The notes beneath the pieces were generated by a model. It saw only the letters and a list, made by a program, of their open reading frames with translations. It searched no databases and was not told the DNA's origin. From Paracoccaceae bacterium (GTDB lineage Bacteria; Pseudomonadota; Alphaproteobacteria; Rhodobacterales; Rhodobacteraceae): a stretch of 12,961 nt of DNA. Below are positions 6,237 to 12,961 of the stretch, in pieces. Position numbers and translations under genes: made by a program. The stretch spans positions 1 through 12,961 of the forward strand of contig RFUP01000026.1 of assembly GCA_009922885.1 (NCBI GenBank), in the 5' to 3' direction. The stretch's first letter is position 1. The number at the start of each line of letters is the position of its first letter.

Positions 6237-6671
6237 TTATTTTCGCGGGATGTCGAAGCCGGGTGGGGCGAGGGTGAAACCCTCGAACAGAAAGCCGGGA
6301 GAGACGGTGCAAGACACCAGGGTCCAGTCGCCGGTCGAGCGGGCGGCTTGCCAGTGATGGGGCAGGACGATGAGCTGGGGCGCTTCGCCCGCTGCAATAT
6401 CCGGCCCGAGAACGGCCTCTGTGGCTGGCCCCTCTTCGGTGGCGGCGCGGGAGAGGATCAAGGGCGCTCCCGCGTGGTAGAGCCAGATTTCCGTGGCATC
6501 GACACGGTGCCAATGGCTGGCTTCCCCGGCTTTGAGAAGAAAGTAGATGGCCGTGCCAGAGGCGCGCGCGCCCTCTGCCGCATCGGCAATCCAGGTCTGG
6601 CGATACCAGCCGCCCTCAGGGTGAGGGGCCAGATCGAGCGCGGTGATGATGGCGTCGGCGGAAAGTGTCAT
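6237..6671 (-). CDS. DUF985 family cupin protein
   Basis: A 144-aa single-domain cupin of the DUF985 (Cupin_5) type; its biochemical role is not established. Family blocks are H17-P-E-G-G-W-Y, A41-I-Y-F-L-L, H53-W-H-R-V-D, E61-I-W, Y65-H-A-G, H106-W-Q-A-A-R and C121-T-V-S-P-G-F. The conserved His and Glu residues could form the cupin metal or small-molecule pocket. The length matches the family. Its ATG (6671-6669) overlaps the stop of the upstream aspartic protease gene as ATGA, so it is the last gene of a marC-protease-cupin operon. No terminator with a T-run was seen behind it; the region between it and dctM may rely on the dctM hairpin from the other side. Confidence 0.88.
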   Translation of the reverse strand: MTLSADAIITALDLAPHPEGGWYRQTWIADAAEGARASGTAIYFLLKAGEASHWHRVDATEIWLYHAGAPLILSRAATEEGPATEAVLGPDIAAGEAPQLIVLPHHWQAARSTGDWTLVSCTVSPGFLFEGFTLAPPGFDIPRK

Positions 6672-7246
6672 GGGGTCAGAACCAGTTCTCCGCGCGCGAT
6701 CTCGACGCGGCTGAAGCGTGACAGGAAGGACATGCCCATAAGGGATTGGGACATTTCCCCTTCGTTGACCGAAGCGCGAAGGCGCGAGGCCTCCATCCCA
6801 CCCAAGGAGATGTCGATGCGGATAGGCGCAGTGCGCACCTCGCCATTGGCGGTGCGGGCGCGCCCGGTATAGGTCAGCGCCGCCAGATCGATCCCTGCTC
6901 GCGCGGCATCTTTTTCGGTAAGAACCACGTCAGTGGCGCCGGTATCGACAACAAAGGCAATGCGGATGCCGTTCACTTCGGCCATCACGTGGTAATGCCC
7001 GTCTTGGCCGCGTGGCACGATCATCGCCCCGCCCTCTGAAACGGTTGTGGCGGCAGGAAGCACGGTTTGGCGCACATCGCCCCAGAGCCCGATAGCGGCA
7101 ATCACACCGATGAAGATCAAACCCCAGATCGCTGCATGTTGCGCGGTTTTCCCGGGGCTGCGACGGGCCTGGGCAATGAACCACGCCCCGAGCGCCACGA
7201 GGAGCAATGCGAGATAGGCGAGGGTGGCGAGATTGTCTGAACTCAT
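6668..7246 (-). CDS. Membrane-anchored retropepsin-like aspartic protease (TIGR02281 type)
   Basis: A 192-aa protein with two N-terminal membrane segments (about 6-25 and 38-56) and a C-terminal retropepsin-like domain. The catalytic motif V99-V-D-T-G-A-T-D-V-V-L-T is complete, with D101 as the nucleophilic Asp. Like retroviral proteases it has one such motif, so the active enzyme should be a dimer. The second helix-strand element with GMSFLSRF (171-178) matches the 'G.sfL..f' block of bacterial clan AA proteases. The domain should face the periplasm or the membrane surface. Substrates of this bacterial family are unknown to me. It starts 44 bases after marC, with only a weak ribosome-binding site, and overlaps the DUF985 gene by 4 bases. 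Confidence 0.88.
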   Translation of the reverse strand: MSSDNLATLAYLALLLVALGAWFIAQARRSPGKTAQHAAIWGLIFIGVIAAIGLWGDVRQTVLPAATTVSEGGAMIVPRGQDGHYHVMAEVNGIRIAFVVDTGATDVVLTEKDAARAGIDLAALTYTGRARTANGEVRTAPIRIDISLGGMEASRLRASVNEGEMSQSLMGMSFLSRFSRVEIARGELVLTP

Positions 7247-7290
7247 GACGCTAATCTAGGAAGCCTTGGCAAGAATGCGAGAGGCAGGGC

Positions 7291-7911
7291 TTAACCGCCG
7301 CCTCCGGCGAACCCGAAAGCGATCAAGCCATCCATAACGAATTGCACCGCGAGGGCGGCCAGAAGCATGCCGAGGAGGCGCGTGACGATATTGGTGCCCG
7401 TCCGCCCGAGCGCGCGTTCGATGGGATTGGCCAGAAGAAACAGGATGAAAACGATCAGCAAGACCGAGGCCATGACCCCCAGAACTTGGAAATACCCCGC
7501 CACACCCGGTTGCGCGCCAGTCAGAAGGATCATGGTCGCAATGGCGCCGGGCCCCGCAATGAGGGGCATGCCGAGCGGGAAAATCGAAGGGTCGGGCCGC
7601 TCTTCGGCATGTTCTTCGCGCCGCTTTGTCCGTCGCTCGAAGAGCATGTCGAGAGCGGTCATGAACAAGAGGATCCCGCCCGCGATCCGGAAAGACGGCA
7701 TCTGGATCCCAATGAAGCCCAGAACCGCTTCCCCGAACAACCCGAACAGGGCCAGAATCCCGAAAGCGATAACGCAAGCACGAAACCCGATCGCGCGCCG
7801 CTCAGGCGCACTCATGCCTTGCGTGAGCGCCACGAAGAGCGGCGTCAGACCAATCGGGTCGATGACAACGAAAAGAGTCGCGAAAGCAGTGGCAAGAAAC
7901 GCAGTATCCAT
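7291..7911 (-). CDS. MarC family integral membrane protein
   Basis: A 206-aa protein with six hydrophobic segments. It begins MDTAFLATAFATLFVVIDPIG, the typical MarC start with the conserved D-P-I-G, and has PLGMPLIAGPGAI (about 111-123), the second family hallmark. MarC proteins were once linked to multiple antibiotic resistance, a link later withdrawn; their role remains unclear. ATG at 7911 is chosen over an in-frame TTG at 7926 because it matches the family N-terminus. The ribosome-binding site is weak (AGGC). A charged cytoplasmic loop (ERRTKRREEHAEERPD) separates the two halves. The gene ends in a run of Gly codons. It is probably the first gene of an operon with the protease and the cupin. 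A short GCGGC-GAA-GCCGC hairpin (7944-7932) lies in its leader. Confidence 0.92.
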   Translation of the reverse strand: MDTAFLATAFATLFVVIDPIGLTPLFVALTQGMSAPERRAIGFRACVIAFGILALFGLFGEAVLGFIGIQMPSFRIAGGILLFMTALDMLFERRTKRREEHAEERPDPSIFPLGMPLIAGPGAIATMILLTGAQPGVAGYFQVLGVMASVLLIVFILFLLANPIERALGRTGTNIVTRLLGMLLAALAVQFVMDGLIAFGFAGGGG

Positions 7912-7986
7912 GACTTTGCCTATCAAGCGGAGCGGCTTCGCCGCAAGTCTTGTCTCGGTTCCGGCTATGCCGTCACCTCGGATTCT

Positions 7987-8046
7987 GGATATTTATGCCC
8001 AATATGAAAAATAAGCGAAATCGCCTTCATATTGGCGAAAATATCC
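7987..8046. repeat. Long inverted repeat between marC and the ABC-F gene
   Basis: Arms of 22 and 21 bases (7987-8008 and 8026-8046) around a 17-base spacer. The inner 10 bp (CCAATATGAA / TTCATATTGG) and the outer 8 bp (GGATATTT / AAATATCC) are perfect, with a small mismatch and a one-base bulge between them. It fits a cruciform, a regulator site or a dispersed intergenic repeat. It lies downstream of the ABC-F stop and upstream of marC. Confidence 0.65.
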
Positions 8047-8060
8047 TGGGGGGAGCCGAA

Positions 8061-8084
8061 GGCGGGGGGCAAAGCCCCCCTTTT
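8061..8084. terminator. GC hairpin behind the ABC-F gene, probable terminator
   Basis: A perfect 7-bp G/C stem (8064-8070 with 8074-8080) with a 3-base loop begins 7 bases after the ABC-F stop. On the plus strand it is followed by TTTT. On the minus strand, where it is needed, no T-run follows, so termination there would depend on the stem, the neighbouring inverted repeat or Rho. Confidence 0.5.
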
Positions 8085-8086
8085 GA

Positions 8087-9940
8087 TCAGGCTTCGGCTT
8101 GGTCCAGCCGGTCTTGGGCGTCGAGCCAGAGGCTTTCGGCTTTGTGTTCTGCTTCTTCGAGTTCGGCGAATTTCCGGTTGTAGCTTTCCAGATCCGCGCG
8201 TCGTGCGTCTTCATAAAGGGTCGGGTCGGCGAGGATGGCGGAGAGTTTGTCACGCATGGCGGCGAGTTTCTCGATCCGGTCTTCGGCTTTGCGGACTTCG
8301 GCGCGCAGCGCAAGGATTTCATCCCGGCTCGCGCGTTTCTGGGCCTTTTCCTCTTTCGGCTTTTCCGGTTTCGCGGGCGCGTCTTGGGTCAGGAGCATCG
8401 TGCGATAGGCGTCGAGATCCTCTTCGTAGGGCGTGACGCGGCCGCTTTTGACGAGCCAGAGGCGGTCGGCCACGAGGGAGAGGAGATGCATGTCGTGGCT
8501 GACGAGGATCACGGCACCGGAATAGGCGGTGAGGGCTTCGACGAGGGCTTCGCGGCTTTCGATATCGAGGTGGTTTGTCGGTTCGTCGAGAATGAGGAGG
8601 TGTGGGGCGTCGAGCGTGGCGAGGAGGAGCGACAGGCGTGCCTTTTGCCCGCCAGACAGGCGGCCAACCACTGTTTCGGCCTGTTCGGCCATCAGTCCGA
8701 AGCCCGCGAGGCGGGCGCGGAGTTTGGATTGATGTTCTTCGGGGCGTGCGCGCTGGAGGTGTTGCAGCGGGGTTTCGTCGATGTAGAGCTCATCGACCTG
8801 ATGTTGGGCAAAGAAGCCGATCCGGAGTTTCGAGGAGCGGGTGAGTTTTCCCGAAAGTGCGGGCAGGCGGCCGGAGAGGAGTTTGGCGAGTGTGGATTTG
8901 CCTTGGCCGTTCTTGCCCAAGAGCGCGATGCGGTCGTCTTGATCGATGCGGAGGTTCAGGTTTTTCAGGATCACCGTATCGCCGTAGCCCACGGAGGCAC
9001 CTTCACAGGCGAGGATGGGCGGTGAAAGTTCTTCGGGTTCGGGGAAGCTGAAGACGGTGCGGGCGGCTTCTTCCGGGGCGCGGATGGTTTCCATCTTTTC
9101 CAGCATCTTCACGCGCGCTTGCGCCTGTTTGGCTTTCGACGCCTTGGCTTTGAAGCGGTCAACGAAGGATTGGAGATGGGCGCGGCGGGCGTCTTGCTTC
9201 TTGGCTTGGGCCGCGAGCACGGCGCGTTGTTCGGCGCGGGTGCGGGCGAAGGTGTCGTAGCCGCCGGAATAGAGAGTGAGGCGGCGGTCTTCGAGATGGA
9301 GGATTGCGCCGACAGCGCGGTTCAGGAGGCCACGGTCGTGGCTGATGATGATGACCGTGTGGGGGTATTTCTGCAGGTAGCTTTCCAGCCAGAGTGCGCC
9401 TTCGAGATCGAGGTAGTTGGTCGGTTCGTCGAGGAGGAGGAGGTCTGGCTGTGCGAAGAGCACGGCGGCGAGTGCCACGCGCATCCGCCAGCCCCCCGAG
9501 AAGGCGGAGCAGGGCATGCGCTGTTCATCGGCATCGAAACCGAGGCCACGGAGGATCGAGGAGGCGCGGGCTTCGGCGCCCCATGCGTCGATATCGGCAA
9601 GGCGGGTCTGGATGTCGGCGATGCGGGCGGGATCGGTGGCGGTTTCGGCTTCGGCGAAGAGGCTGGCTCGTTCGGTATCGGCGGCAAGCACGGTGTCGAT
9701 GAGCGACACCTCGTTGCCGGGCACTTCCTGCGCGACACCGCCGATGCGGGCGCGAGGGGGCAGCGAGAGGGCACCGTTGTCGAGGGTCAGCTCGCCCCTG
9801 ATCAGCCGGAAGAGAGTGGTTTTGCCAGCGCCATTGCGCCCGACGAGGCCGACTTTGTGGCCTTCGGGGATAATAGCGGAGGCGCCCTCGAACAGGGGGC
9901 GGCCGTCGATGGAATAGGTGATGTCGTCGATCCTGAGCAT
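8087..9940 (-). CDS. yheS: ABC-F family ATPase, YheS-like
   Basis: A soluble protein with two ATPase domains and no membrane segments. ABC-F proteins bind the ribosome at or near the E site and act on translation; they do not transport. It has 617 residues, near the E. coli YheS length. Domain 1 has Walker A G34-R-N-G-A-G-K-T, signature F148-S-G-G-W-R-M-R, Walker B LLLLDEPTN (167-175) and switch His201. The linker (about 225-290) carries the HLQSFVDRFKAKASKAKQAQ-type P-site motif with YSGGY before it. Domain 2 has G342-K-N-G-Q-G-K-S-T, L428-S-G-G-Q, LLILDEPTN (448-456) and His482. A charged, coiled-coil C-terminus (about 523-617) follows. FSGGW and the linker match YheS better than EttA or Uup. 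No clear ribosome-binding site precedes the ATG, so the start could be weak or leaderless. It is divergent from the MFS gene. Confidence 0.93.
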   Translation of the reverse strand: MLRIDDITYSIDGRPLFEGASAIIPEGHKVGLVGRNGAGKTTLFRLIRGELTLDNGALSLPPRARIGGVAQEVPGNEVSLIDTVLAADTERASLFAEAETATDPARIADIQTRLADIDAWGAEARASSILRGLGFDADEQRMPCSAFSGGWRMRVALAAVLFAQPDLLLLDEPTNYLDLEGALWLESYLQKYPHTVIIISHDRGLLNRAVGAILHLEDRRLTLYSGGYDTFARTRAEQRAVLAAQAKKQDARRAHLQSFVDRFKAKASKAKQAQARVKMLEKMETIRAPEEAARTVFSFPEPEELSPPILACEGASVGYGDTVILKNLNLRIDQDDRIALLGKNGQGKSTLAKLLSGRLPALSGKLTRSSKLRIGFFAQHQVDELYIDETPLQHLQRARPEEHQSKLRARLAGFGLMAEQAETVVGRLSGGQKARLSLLLATLDAPHLLILDEPTNHLDIESREALVEALTAYSGAVILVSHDMHLLSLVADRLWLVKSGRVTPYEEDLDAYRTMLLTQDAPAKPEKPKEEKAQKRASRDEILALRAEVRKAEDRIEKLAAMRDKLSAILADPTLYEDARRADLESYNRKFAELEEAEHKAESLWLDAQDRLDQAEA

Positions 9941-10035
9941 GAGGGGCGATTAGCAGAGGGGCGCGTGCTGCGCCAGTGGTGCCTTGAGGTTGGCAAGGGG
10001 GCGCGCTAGCTCTTGGCGGCGAACCGGAGTTTCCC
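9941..10035. promoter_or_regulatory. Divergent promoter region, ABC-F gene / MFS gene
   Basis: The 95 bases between the two starts must carry both promoters. One weak plus-strand candidate is TTGAGG (9984-9989), a 17-base spacer and TAGCTC (10007-10012). Nothing clear is seen for the minus strand. GGAG (10025-10028) lies 7 bases before the MFS start. Confidence 0.35.
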
Positions 10036-11229
10036 ATGGCAGAGCGCACCCCGCCCCGATTAATGACGCTGATCTTACTGACCTCGCTGTCGGTTCTGTC
10101 GCTGAACATGTTCCTGCCCTCGCTCAGCCGGATCGCGGCGGATTTCGAGGCGGATTATGCGCTCGTGTCGCTTTCGATCGGCGGGTATCTCGCGGTGTCG
10201 TCGGTGCTGCAGATCATCATGGGGCCGCTTTCGGACCTTTACGGGCGGCGGCCTGTGATGCTGGGCGCTTTGAGCCTTTTCACGCTCGCGTCTCTTGGAT
10301 GCTTGTTCGCACCAAACATCACGGTGTTTCTCGGGTTCCGGATGCTGCAATCGGGGGTGATTGGGGGCATGGTGTTAAGCCGGGCGATTGTGCGCGATAT
10401 GCATGGCCAGAAGGAAGCGGCGCGGCTTTTGGGCGTGATCGGCATGGCGATGGCGCTGGCCCCCTTGCTGGCTCCGGTGCTCGGTGGAGTGCTTGACGAG
10501 GTCTTTGGGTGGCGCGCAACTTTTCTTCTGTTTGTGGTGCTGGGCCTTTGCATGCTGGTGTTGGTTTTTGCCGATCTGGGGGAAACGAACCACAATCGCG
10601 CGGCACGGTTTACAGATCAGTTCCGCAGCTATCCTGCTTTGTTCCGGGACCGCCTCTTTTGGGCGTGGTGTGGGGGGATCGTGTTTTCCGTCGGAGGGTT
10701 TTACGCCTTTTTGGGCGGCGCGCCGAAAGTGGGGGAAGAGGCTTTCGGATTGAGCCCGGCGGTCTTGGGGCTTGGGATGGGATCAATCAGTGCCGGGTTC
10801 ATGTTGGGGAATTACCTTTATGGGCGGCTCTCGCCGCGCGTTGGTGGCGCGCGCGTGATGGTGGCGGGGCGGGTTTTGGCGCTCATCGGGCCGCTGGCTG
10901 GGGTTGGCCTTTTTGTGATGGGCCTTGGCAATGTTTGGACGCTGTTCGGGCCGATCCTCTTCGTTGGTTTGGGGAATGGCTTGACGCTGCCCGGTGCGAA
11001 TGCAGGCGTGATGAGCGTGTCGCCTCGGCTGGCCGGATCTGCGAGCGGACTTTCCGGGGCGCTGACCGTTGCGGGCGGTGCTGTGGTGACAGGGATTGCT
11101 GGCTGGGCCGTGAGCACGCGGCTTGGCGGTGAGGGGCTTTTGCTGGTCATCGTGGCCACCTCCAGCCTTTCGCTGCTTTGCACCGTGCTCGCGGTGCGGA
11201 TGGAAACGCGCCGGGGCGGCTTGGATTGA
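10036..11229 (+). CDS. MFS multidrug efflux transporter, Bcr/CflA type
   Basis: A 397-aa inner-membrane protein with about 12 hydrophobic segments, the normal size for a 12-helix major facilitator. Motif A is G63-P-L-S-D-L-Y-G-R-R-P-V between helices 2 and 3. R102-M-L-Q lies in helix 4. The SRAIVRDM block (115-122) and the antiporter-type motif C region with LAPLLAPVLGG (141-151) before G-W-R (158-160) are typical of the DHA1 Bcr/CflA drug:H+ antiporters. Substrates cannot be read from sequence. It may equally export a metabolite. The start is the ATG at 10036 with GGAG just upstream. It is divergent from the ABC-F gene and followed by a 108-base gap to ndk that holds two stem-loops. Confidence 0.9.
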   Translation: MAERTPPRLMTLILLTSLSVLSLNMFLPSLSRIAADFEADYALVSLSIGGYLAVSSVLQIIMGPLSDLYGRRPVMLGALSLFTLASLGCLFAPNITVFLGFRMLQSGVIGGMVLSRAIVRDMHGQKEAARLLGVIGMAMALAPLLAPVLGGVLDEVFGWRATFLLFVVLGLCMLVLVFADLGETNHNRAARFTDQFRSYPALFRDRLFWAWCGGIVFSVGGFYAFLGGAPKVGEEAFGLSPAVLGLGMGSISAGFMLGNYLYGRLSPRVGGARVMVAGRVLALIGPLAGVGLFVMGLGNVWTLFGPILFVGLGNGLTLPGANAGVMSVSPRLAGSASGLSGALTVAGGAVVTGIAGWAVSTRLGGEGLLLVIVATSSLSLLCTVLAVRMETRRGGLD

Positions 11230-11243
11230 GCGTTTTCCTTGCG

Positions 11244-11270
11244 GGCGGGTCTTTCCAATTCGGACCTGCC
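11244..11270 (+). other. Stem-loop after the MFS gene
   Basis: An 8-bp stem (11244-11251 with 11263-11270, one G-U pair) with an 11-base loop, 14 bases after the MFS stop. No T-run follows. It could protect the mRNA 3' end. It overlaps a weak possible ndk promoter, TTTCCA (11252-11257), 17 bases, then TG-C-TAACGC (extended -10, 11272-11280). Confidence 0.35.
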
Positions 11271-11297
11271 ATGCTAACGCCCGCGCCAATGGTTTCG

Positions 11298-11320
11298 GCC
11301 GGGCAAGGTGCCCGGCTTTT
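11298..11320 (+). terminator. Terminator-like hairpin in the ndk leader
   Basis: A perfect 7-bp stem GCCGGGC/GCCCGGC (11298-11304, 11310-11316) with a 5-base loop is followed by TTTT (11317-11320). It ends only 6 bases before the ndk ribosome-binding site GGAG (11327-11330), so a separate ndk promoter must lie upstream of it. It is then either the MFS terminator, read through or used as an attenuator for ndk, or a leader element. Confidence 0.6.
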
Positions 11321-11337
11321 CAACATGGAGTGAGCAC

Positions 11338-11760
11338 ATGGCCCTCGAACGCACCTTCTCGATCATCAAGCCCGACGCAACGCGCCGCAATCTGACCGGC
11401 GCGATCAACGCGAAGCTGGAAGCCGCTGGCCTCCGCATCGTCGCTCAAAAGCGCATCCACATGACCAAAGCTCAGGCTGGCGTGTTCTACGGCGTGCACA
11501 AAGAGCGCCCCTTCTACGACGAACTCTGCGAGTTCATGTCGTCGGAGCCGATCGTTGTGCAGGTTCTCGAAGGCGAGAACGCGATTGCCAAGAACCGTGA
11601 AGTGATGGGCGCAACCAATCCGGCACAAGCTGCTGACGGCACCATCCGCAAGGAATTCGCGCTGTCGATCGGTGAAAACTCGATCCACGGTTCGGACGCT
11701 CCGGAAACCGCGGCTGTCGAGATCGCCTACTTCTTCTCCGGCCTCGAGCTGGTTGGCTGA
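11338..11760 (+). CDS. ndk: Nucleoside diphosphate kinase
   Basis: Transfers the gamma phosphate between nucleoside triphosphates and diphosphates through a phosphohistidine, balancing NTP and dNTP pools in the cytoplasm. It is 140 aa, exactly the usual bacterial size. MALERTFSIIKPDA is the typical start with K11. The active-site histidine is H117 in N114-S-I-H-G-S-D. R87, G91-A-T-N-P and R104 at the nucleotide site are also present. ATG at 11338 is chosen because it gives the family N-terminus and has GGAG 7 bases upstream; an in-frame GTG at 11308 would start inside the leader hairpin. Codon use looks like that of dctP, with frequent C-ending codons, as expected for a well-expressed housekeeping gene. 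It is single in its transcript, bounded by a leader hairpin and a strong terminator. Confidence 0.97.
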   Translation: MALERTFSIIKPDATRRNLTGAINAKLEAAGLRIVAQKRIHMTKAQAGVFYGVHKERPFYDELCEFMSSEPIVVQVLEGENAIAKNREVMGATNPAQAADGTIRKEFALSIGENSIHGSDAPETAAVEIAYFFSGLELVG

Positions 11761-11782
11761 TTAGACGCCAAATGACATCAGG

Positions 11783-11808
11783 AAAGGCCGCCTTCGGGCG
11801 GCCTTTTT
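11783..11808 (+). terminator. Intrinsic terminator of ndk
   Basis: A perfect 10-bp stem (11783-11792 with 11797-11806) with a TTCG tetraloop and a five-T tail (11804-11808), 22 bases after the ndk stop. A separate small hairpin, ACCCCC/GGGGGT (11817-11822, 11829-11834), follows in the leader of the next gene. Confidence 0.95.
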
Positions 11809-11869
11809 GCGTTCATACCCCCTGAACGGGGGGTGGGAAGAGGAGCCGTCAGACAGGTAATTTGAGCCA

Positions 11870-11875
11870 TATTAT
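11870..11875 (+). promoter_or_regulatory. Possible -10 box of the lipoprotein gene
   Basis: TATTAT sits in an AT-rich patch 26 bases before the ATG at 11902. No good -35 is visible at 16-18 bases upstream. The stretch between the ndk terminator and the gene must nevertheless hold its promoter. Confidence 0.3.
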
Positions 11876-11901
11876 TTTCCATTTCAGGGAGAGATTTGGC
11901 T

Positions 11902-12921
11902 ATGAGAGGCGTATTTATTGCCTTTGGTTGCGTCGCGTTGGTTTCGGGATGCGCAGGTGGTGCGGGCACCACGACGAGCACGAGCGGCAGCTTGCCAATC
12001 AAGGGTGGCGGCAAGCTTCTGGCGCTGAAGGTTCCGGCGACGACCTCGATATCGGTGAATGCTTTGACCGGCTTGTCGCAGCATAATGTGGACAGTGTGG
12101 ACGGCGTGACCCCGACCGATCAGACATCGCCGGGGGGCGTTGGCTTTACTGTGACGGGAACCGCCGATCCGGCACCTGCGCCGTTCATCACCAACGGGGC
12201 TATCGTGAACGCTTCGGCGGCGGGGGCATTGGCCGGGGGCACTGTTCTGAACGGGATGACGGATGCGAAAGGCTCTGTCTATTTCGAGAACGGGAACTTT
12301 GGCGATCCGCAGGTGGAAACGGCGGATGCGGGCGTTTCGACGGTGGGTGTCTATAACCCGCCGGGTGGTGCCCAGCAGATCGTTTTGACCGATGCGACGA
12401 CCATCCGCTATCGCGAGGGGGCTGCTGGCTCCGGGTCTGCGGTGTTCGGGGTGGGGATCATCGGGAACGCCACAACCACGATGCCGGCCGGGCAGACGAT
12501 CACCTATCGGGCGTTCCACGAGGGCGGTGAGGCGGCCTATGACAACGGGACAGGCGTGAAGAACATGTATCTGTCGGGCGATCCGACGATCGTTGCCAAT
12601 CTCGGGACTGGTAAGGTGACGGGCGGGTTGGCGAATGCGAAGTTGCAGCGGTGGAATGGCACGGCCAATGTCGATCTTGCACCGACCATCGCCACGCTCG
12701 ATCTCGATGGCACGATCACAGGAAACACCTACGCAGGGACTGCGACGTTCAAGGATGCGGGCGGCGCGGATGTCGGCACGCAGAATTCCGAGATGATCGG
12801 CGGGTTCTACGGTGCGGATGCCAAAAACACGGCGTTGGTGTTCCAATCCACGGGCACCATGCCGATCGACGGGGCCAACTCGACCTACTTCCTGCAAGGG
12901 ACGATGGGCGGAGCCAAGTGA
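11902..12921 (+). CDS. Outer-membrane or surface lipoprotein, transferrin-binding protein B-like
   Basis: A 339-aa exported lipoprotein. A short signal peptide ends in the lipobox V14-S-G-C17. The residue after Cys is Ala rather than Asp, which in proteobacteria favours sorting to the outer membrane. A low-complexity Gly/Thr/Ser linker (18-32) follows. The C-terminal third shows short beta-strand repeats rich in Gly, with GTITGNTYAGTATF (270-283), GGFYGADAKNTALVF (300-314) and LGTGKVTGGL (234-243), like the eight-stranded barrel of TbpB-type lipoproteins. In this group the protein need not bind transferrin; a free-living bacterium more likely uses it for a small ligand or heme. ATG at 11902 is chosen over TTG at 11896 because AGGGAGAG (11886-11893) is 8 bases before it and too close to the TTG. 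Its stop overlaps the start of the next gene. Confidence 0.8.
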   Translation: MRGVFIAFGCVALVSGCAGGAGTTTSTSGSLPIKGGGKLLALKVPATTSISVNALTGLSQHNVDSVDGVTPTDQTSPGGVGFTVTGTADPAPAPFITNGAIVNASAAGALAGGTVLNGMTDAKGSVYFENGNFGDPQVETADAGVSTVGVYNPPGGAQQIVLTDATTIRYREGAAGSGSAVFGVGIIGNATTTMPAGQTITYRAFHEGGEAAYDNGTGVKNMYLSGDPTIVANLGTGKVTGGLANAKLQRWNGTANVDLAPTIATLDLDGTITGNTYAGTATFKDAGGADVGTQNSEMIGGFYGADAKNTALVFQSTGTMPIDGANSTYFLQGTMGGAK

Positions 12922-12961
12922 TACGGGCTTTCGCGTTTGCCCTCTTGATGCTCCTCGGGGC
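12918..12961 (+). CDS. Start of an exported protein, cut off by the window end
   Basis: GTG at 12918 overlaps the lipoprotein stop (GTGA) and has a GCGGAG ribosome-binding site (12908-12913) 4 bases before it. The 14 codons visible encode V-I-R-A-F-A-F-A-L-L-M-L-L-G, a basic residue followed by a hydrophobic core, as in a signal peptide. The overlap means it is co-translated with the lipoprotein. Its identity cannot be seen. A Slam (DUF560) outer-membrane translocon is a reasonable guess from the partner gene. Confidence 0.55.
   Translation, partial: MIRAFAFALLMLLG

Noticed and set aside
4616..6397. 593-codon minus-strand frame opposite dctM
   Set aside because: The product is rich in His, Arg and Asp with no fold or motif, as expected from the antisense of a membrane-protein gene.
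11308..11337. GTG-initiated N-terminal extension of ndk
   Set aside because: It would start inside the leader hairpin, and the family N-terminus begins at the ATG at 11338.
11884..12897. 337-codon minus-strand frame opposite the lipoprotein
   Set aside because: The plus strand has a lipobox, a ribosome-binding site and TbpB-like repeats. The minus frame has none of these.

Overview
The window reads as chromosome of an alphaproteobacterium, most likely a marine or roseobacter-type Rhodobacteraceae. The reasons are a G+C-rich coding background (36 of 60 bases in 3001-3060), a DctP-DctQ-DctM set whose protein lengths (334/228/464 aa) are close to what I recall for Rhodobacter capsulatus, a TIGR02281-type aspartic protease, a DUF985 cupin, and GC-rich stem-loops between genes. 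No rRNA, tRNA, CRISPR array, insertion sequence or phage gene was seen. The genus is an inference.

Left part (1-2389, all minus strand): a sulfatase cut off by the window start, then, going upstream, two small paralogous proteins (83 and 85 aa, about 60% identical over 67 aligned residues, each with a helix-hairpin-helix-like C-terminal half) and a 177-aa protein that looks like a degenerate response-regulator receiver domain. The receiver-like gene overlaps the 85-aa gene by 4 bases, and an intrinsic terminator follows that pair. The 83-aa paralog and the sulfatase lie beyond the terminator. The intergenic DNA here is clearly AT-richer than the rest (22 G+C of 60 in 2521-2580). This is the least explained part of the window and the best candidate for an undescribed small system.

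Middle (2390-6187, plus strand): a 561-base gene-free region holding several palindromes, including two near-identical 16-mers 33 bp apart, leads into a complete TRAP transporter operon for C4-dicarboxylates or a similar organic acid: dctP, a strong stem-loop, dctQ, dctM and a clear terminator. The stem-loop probably sets the ratio of abundant binding protein to membrane subunits.

Next (6237-9940, minus strand): a MarC-family membrane protein, a membrane-anchored retropepsin-like protease and a DUF985 cupin form a likely operon. Upstream of it is a YheS-like ABC-F ATPase. The gap between marC and the ABC-F gene carries a long inverted repeat and a G/C hairpin.

Right part (10036-12961, plus strand): a Bcr/CflA-type drug efflux transporter is transcribed divergently from the ABC-F gene. 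Then come ndk (nucleoside diphosphate kinase) with a terminator-like hairpin in its leader and a UUCG terminator behind it, and a lipoprotein with transferrin-binding-protein-B-like sequence. The lipoprotein overlaps the first codons of another exported protein that runs off the window. A lipoprotein/Slam surface-display pair is a testable reading of that end.
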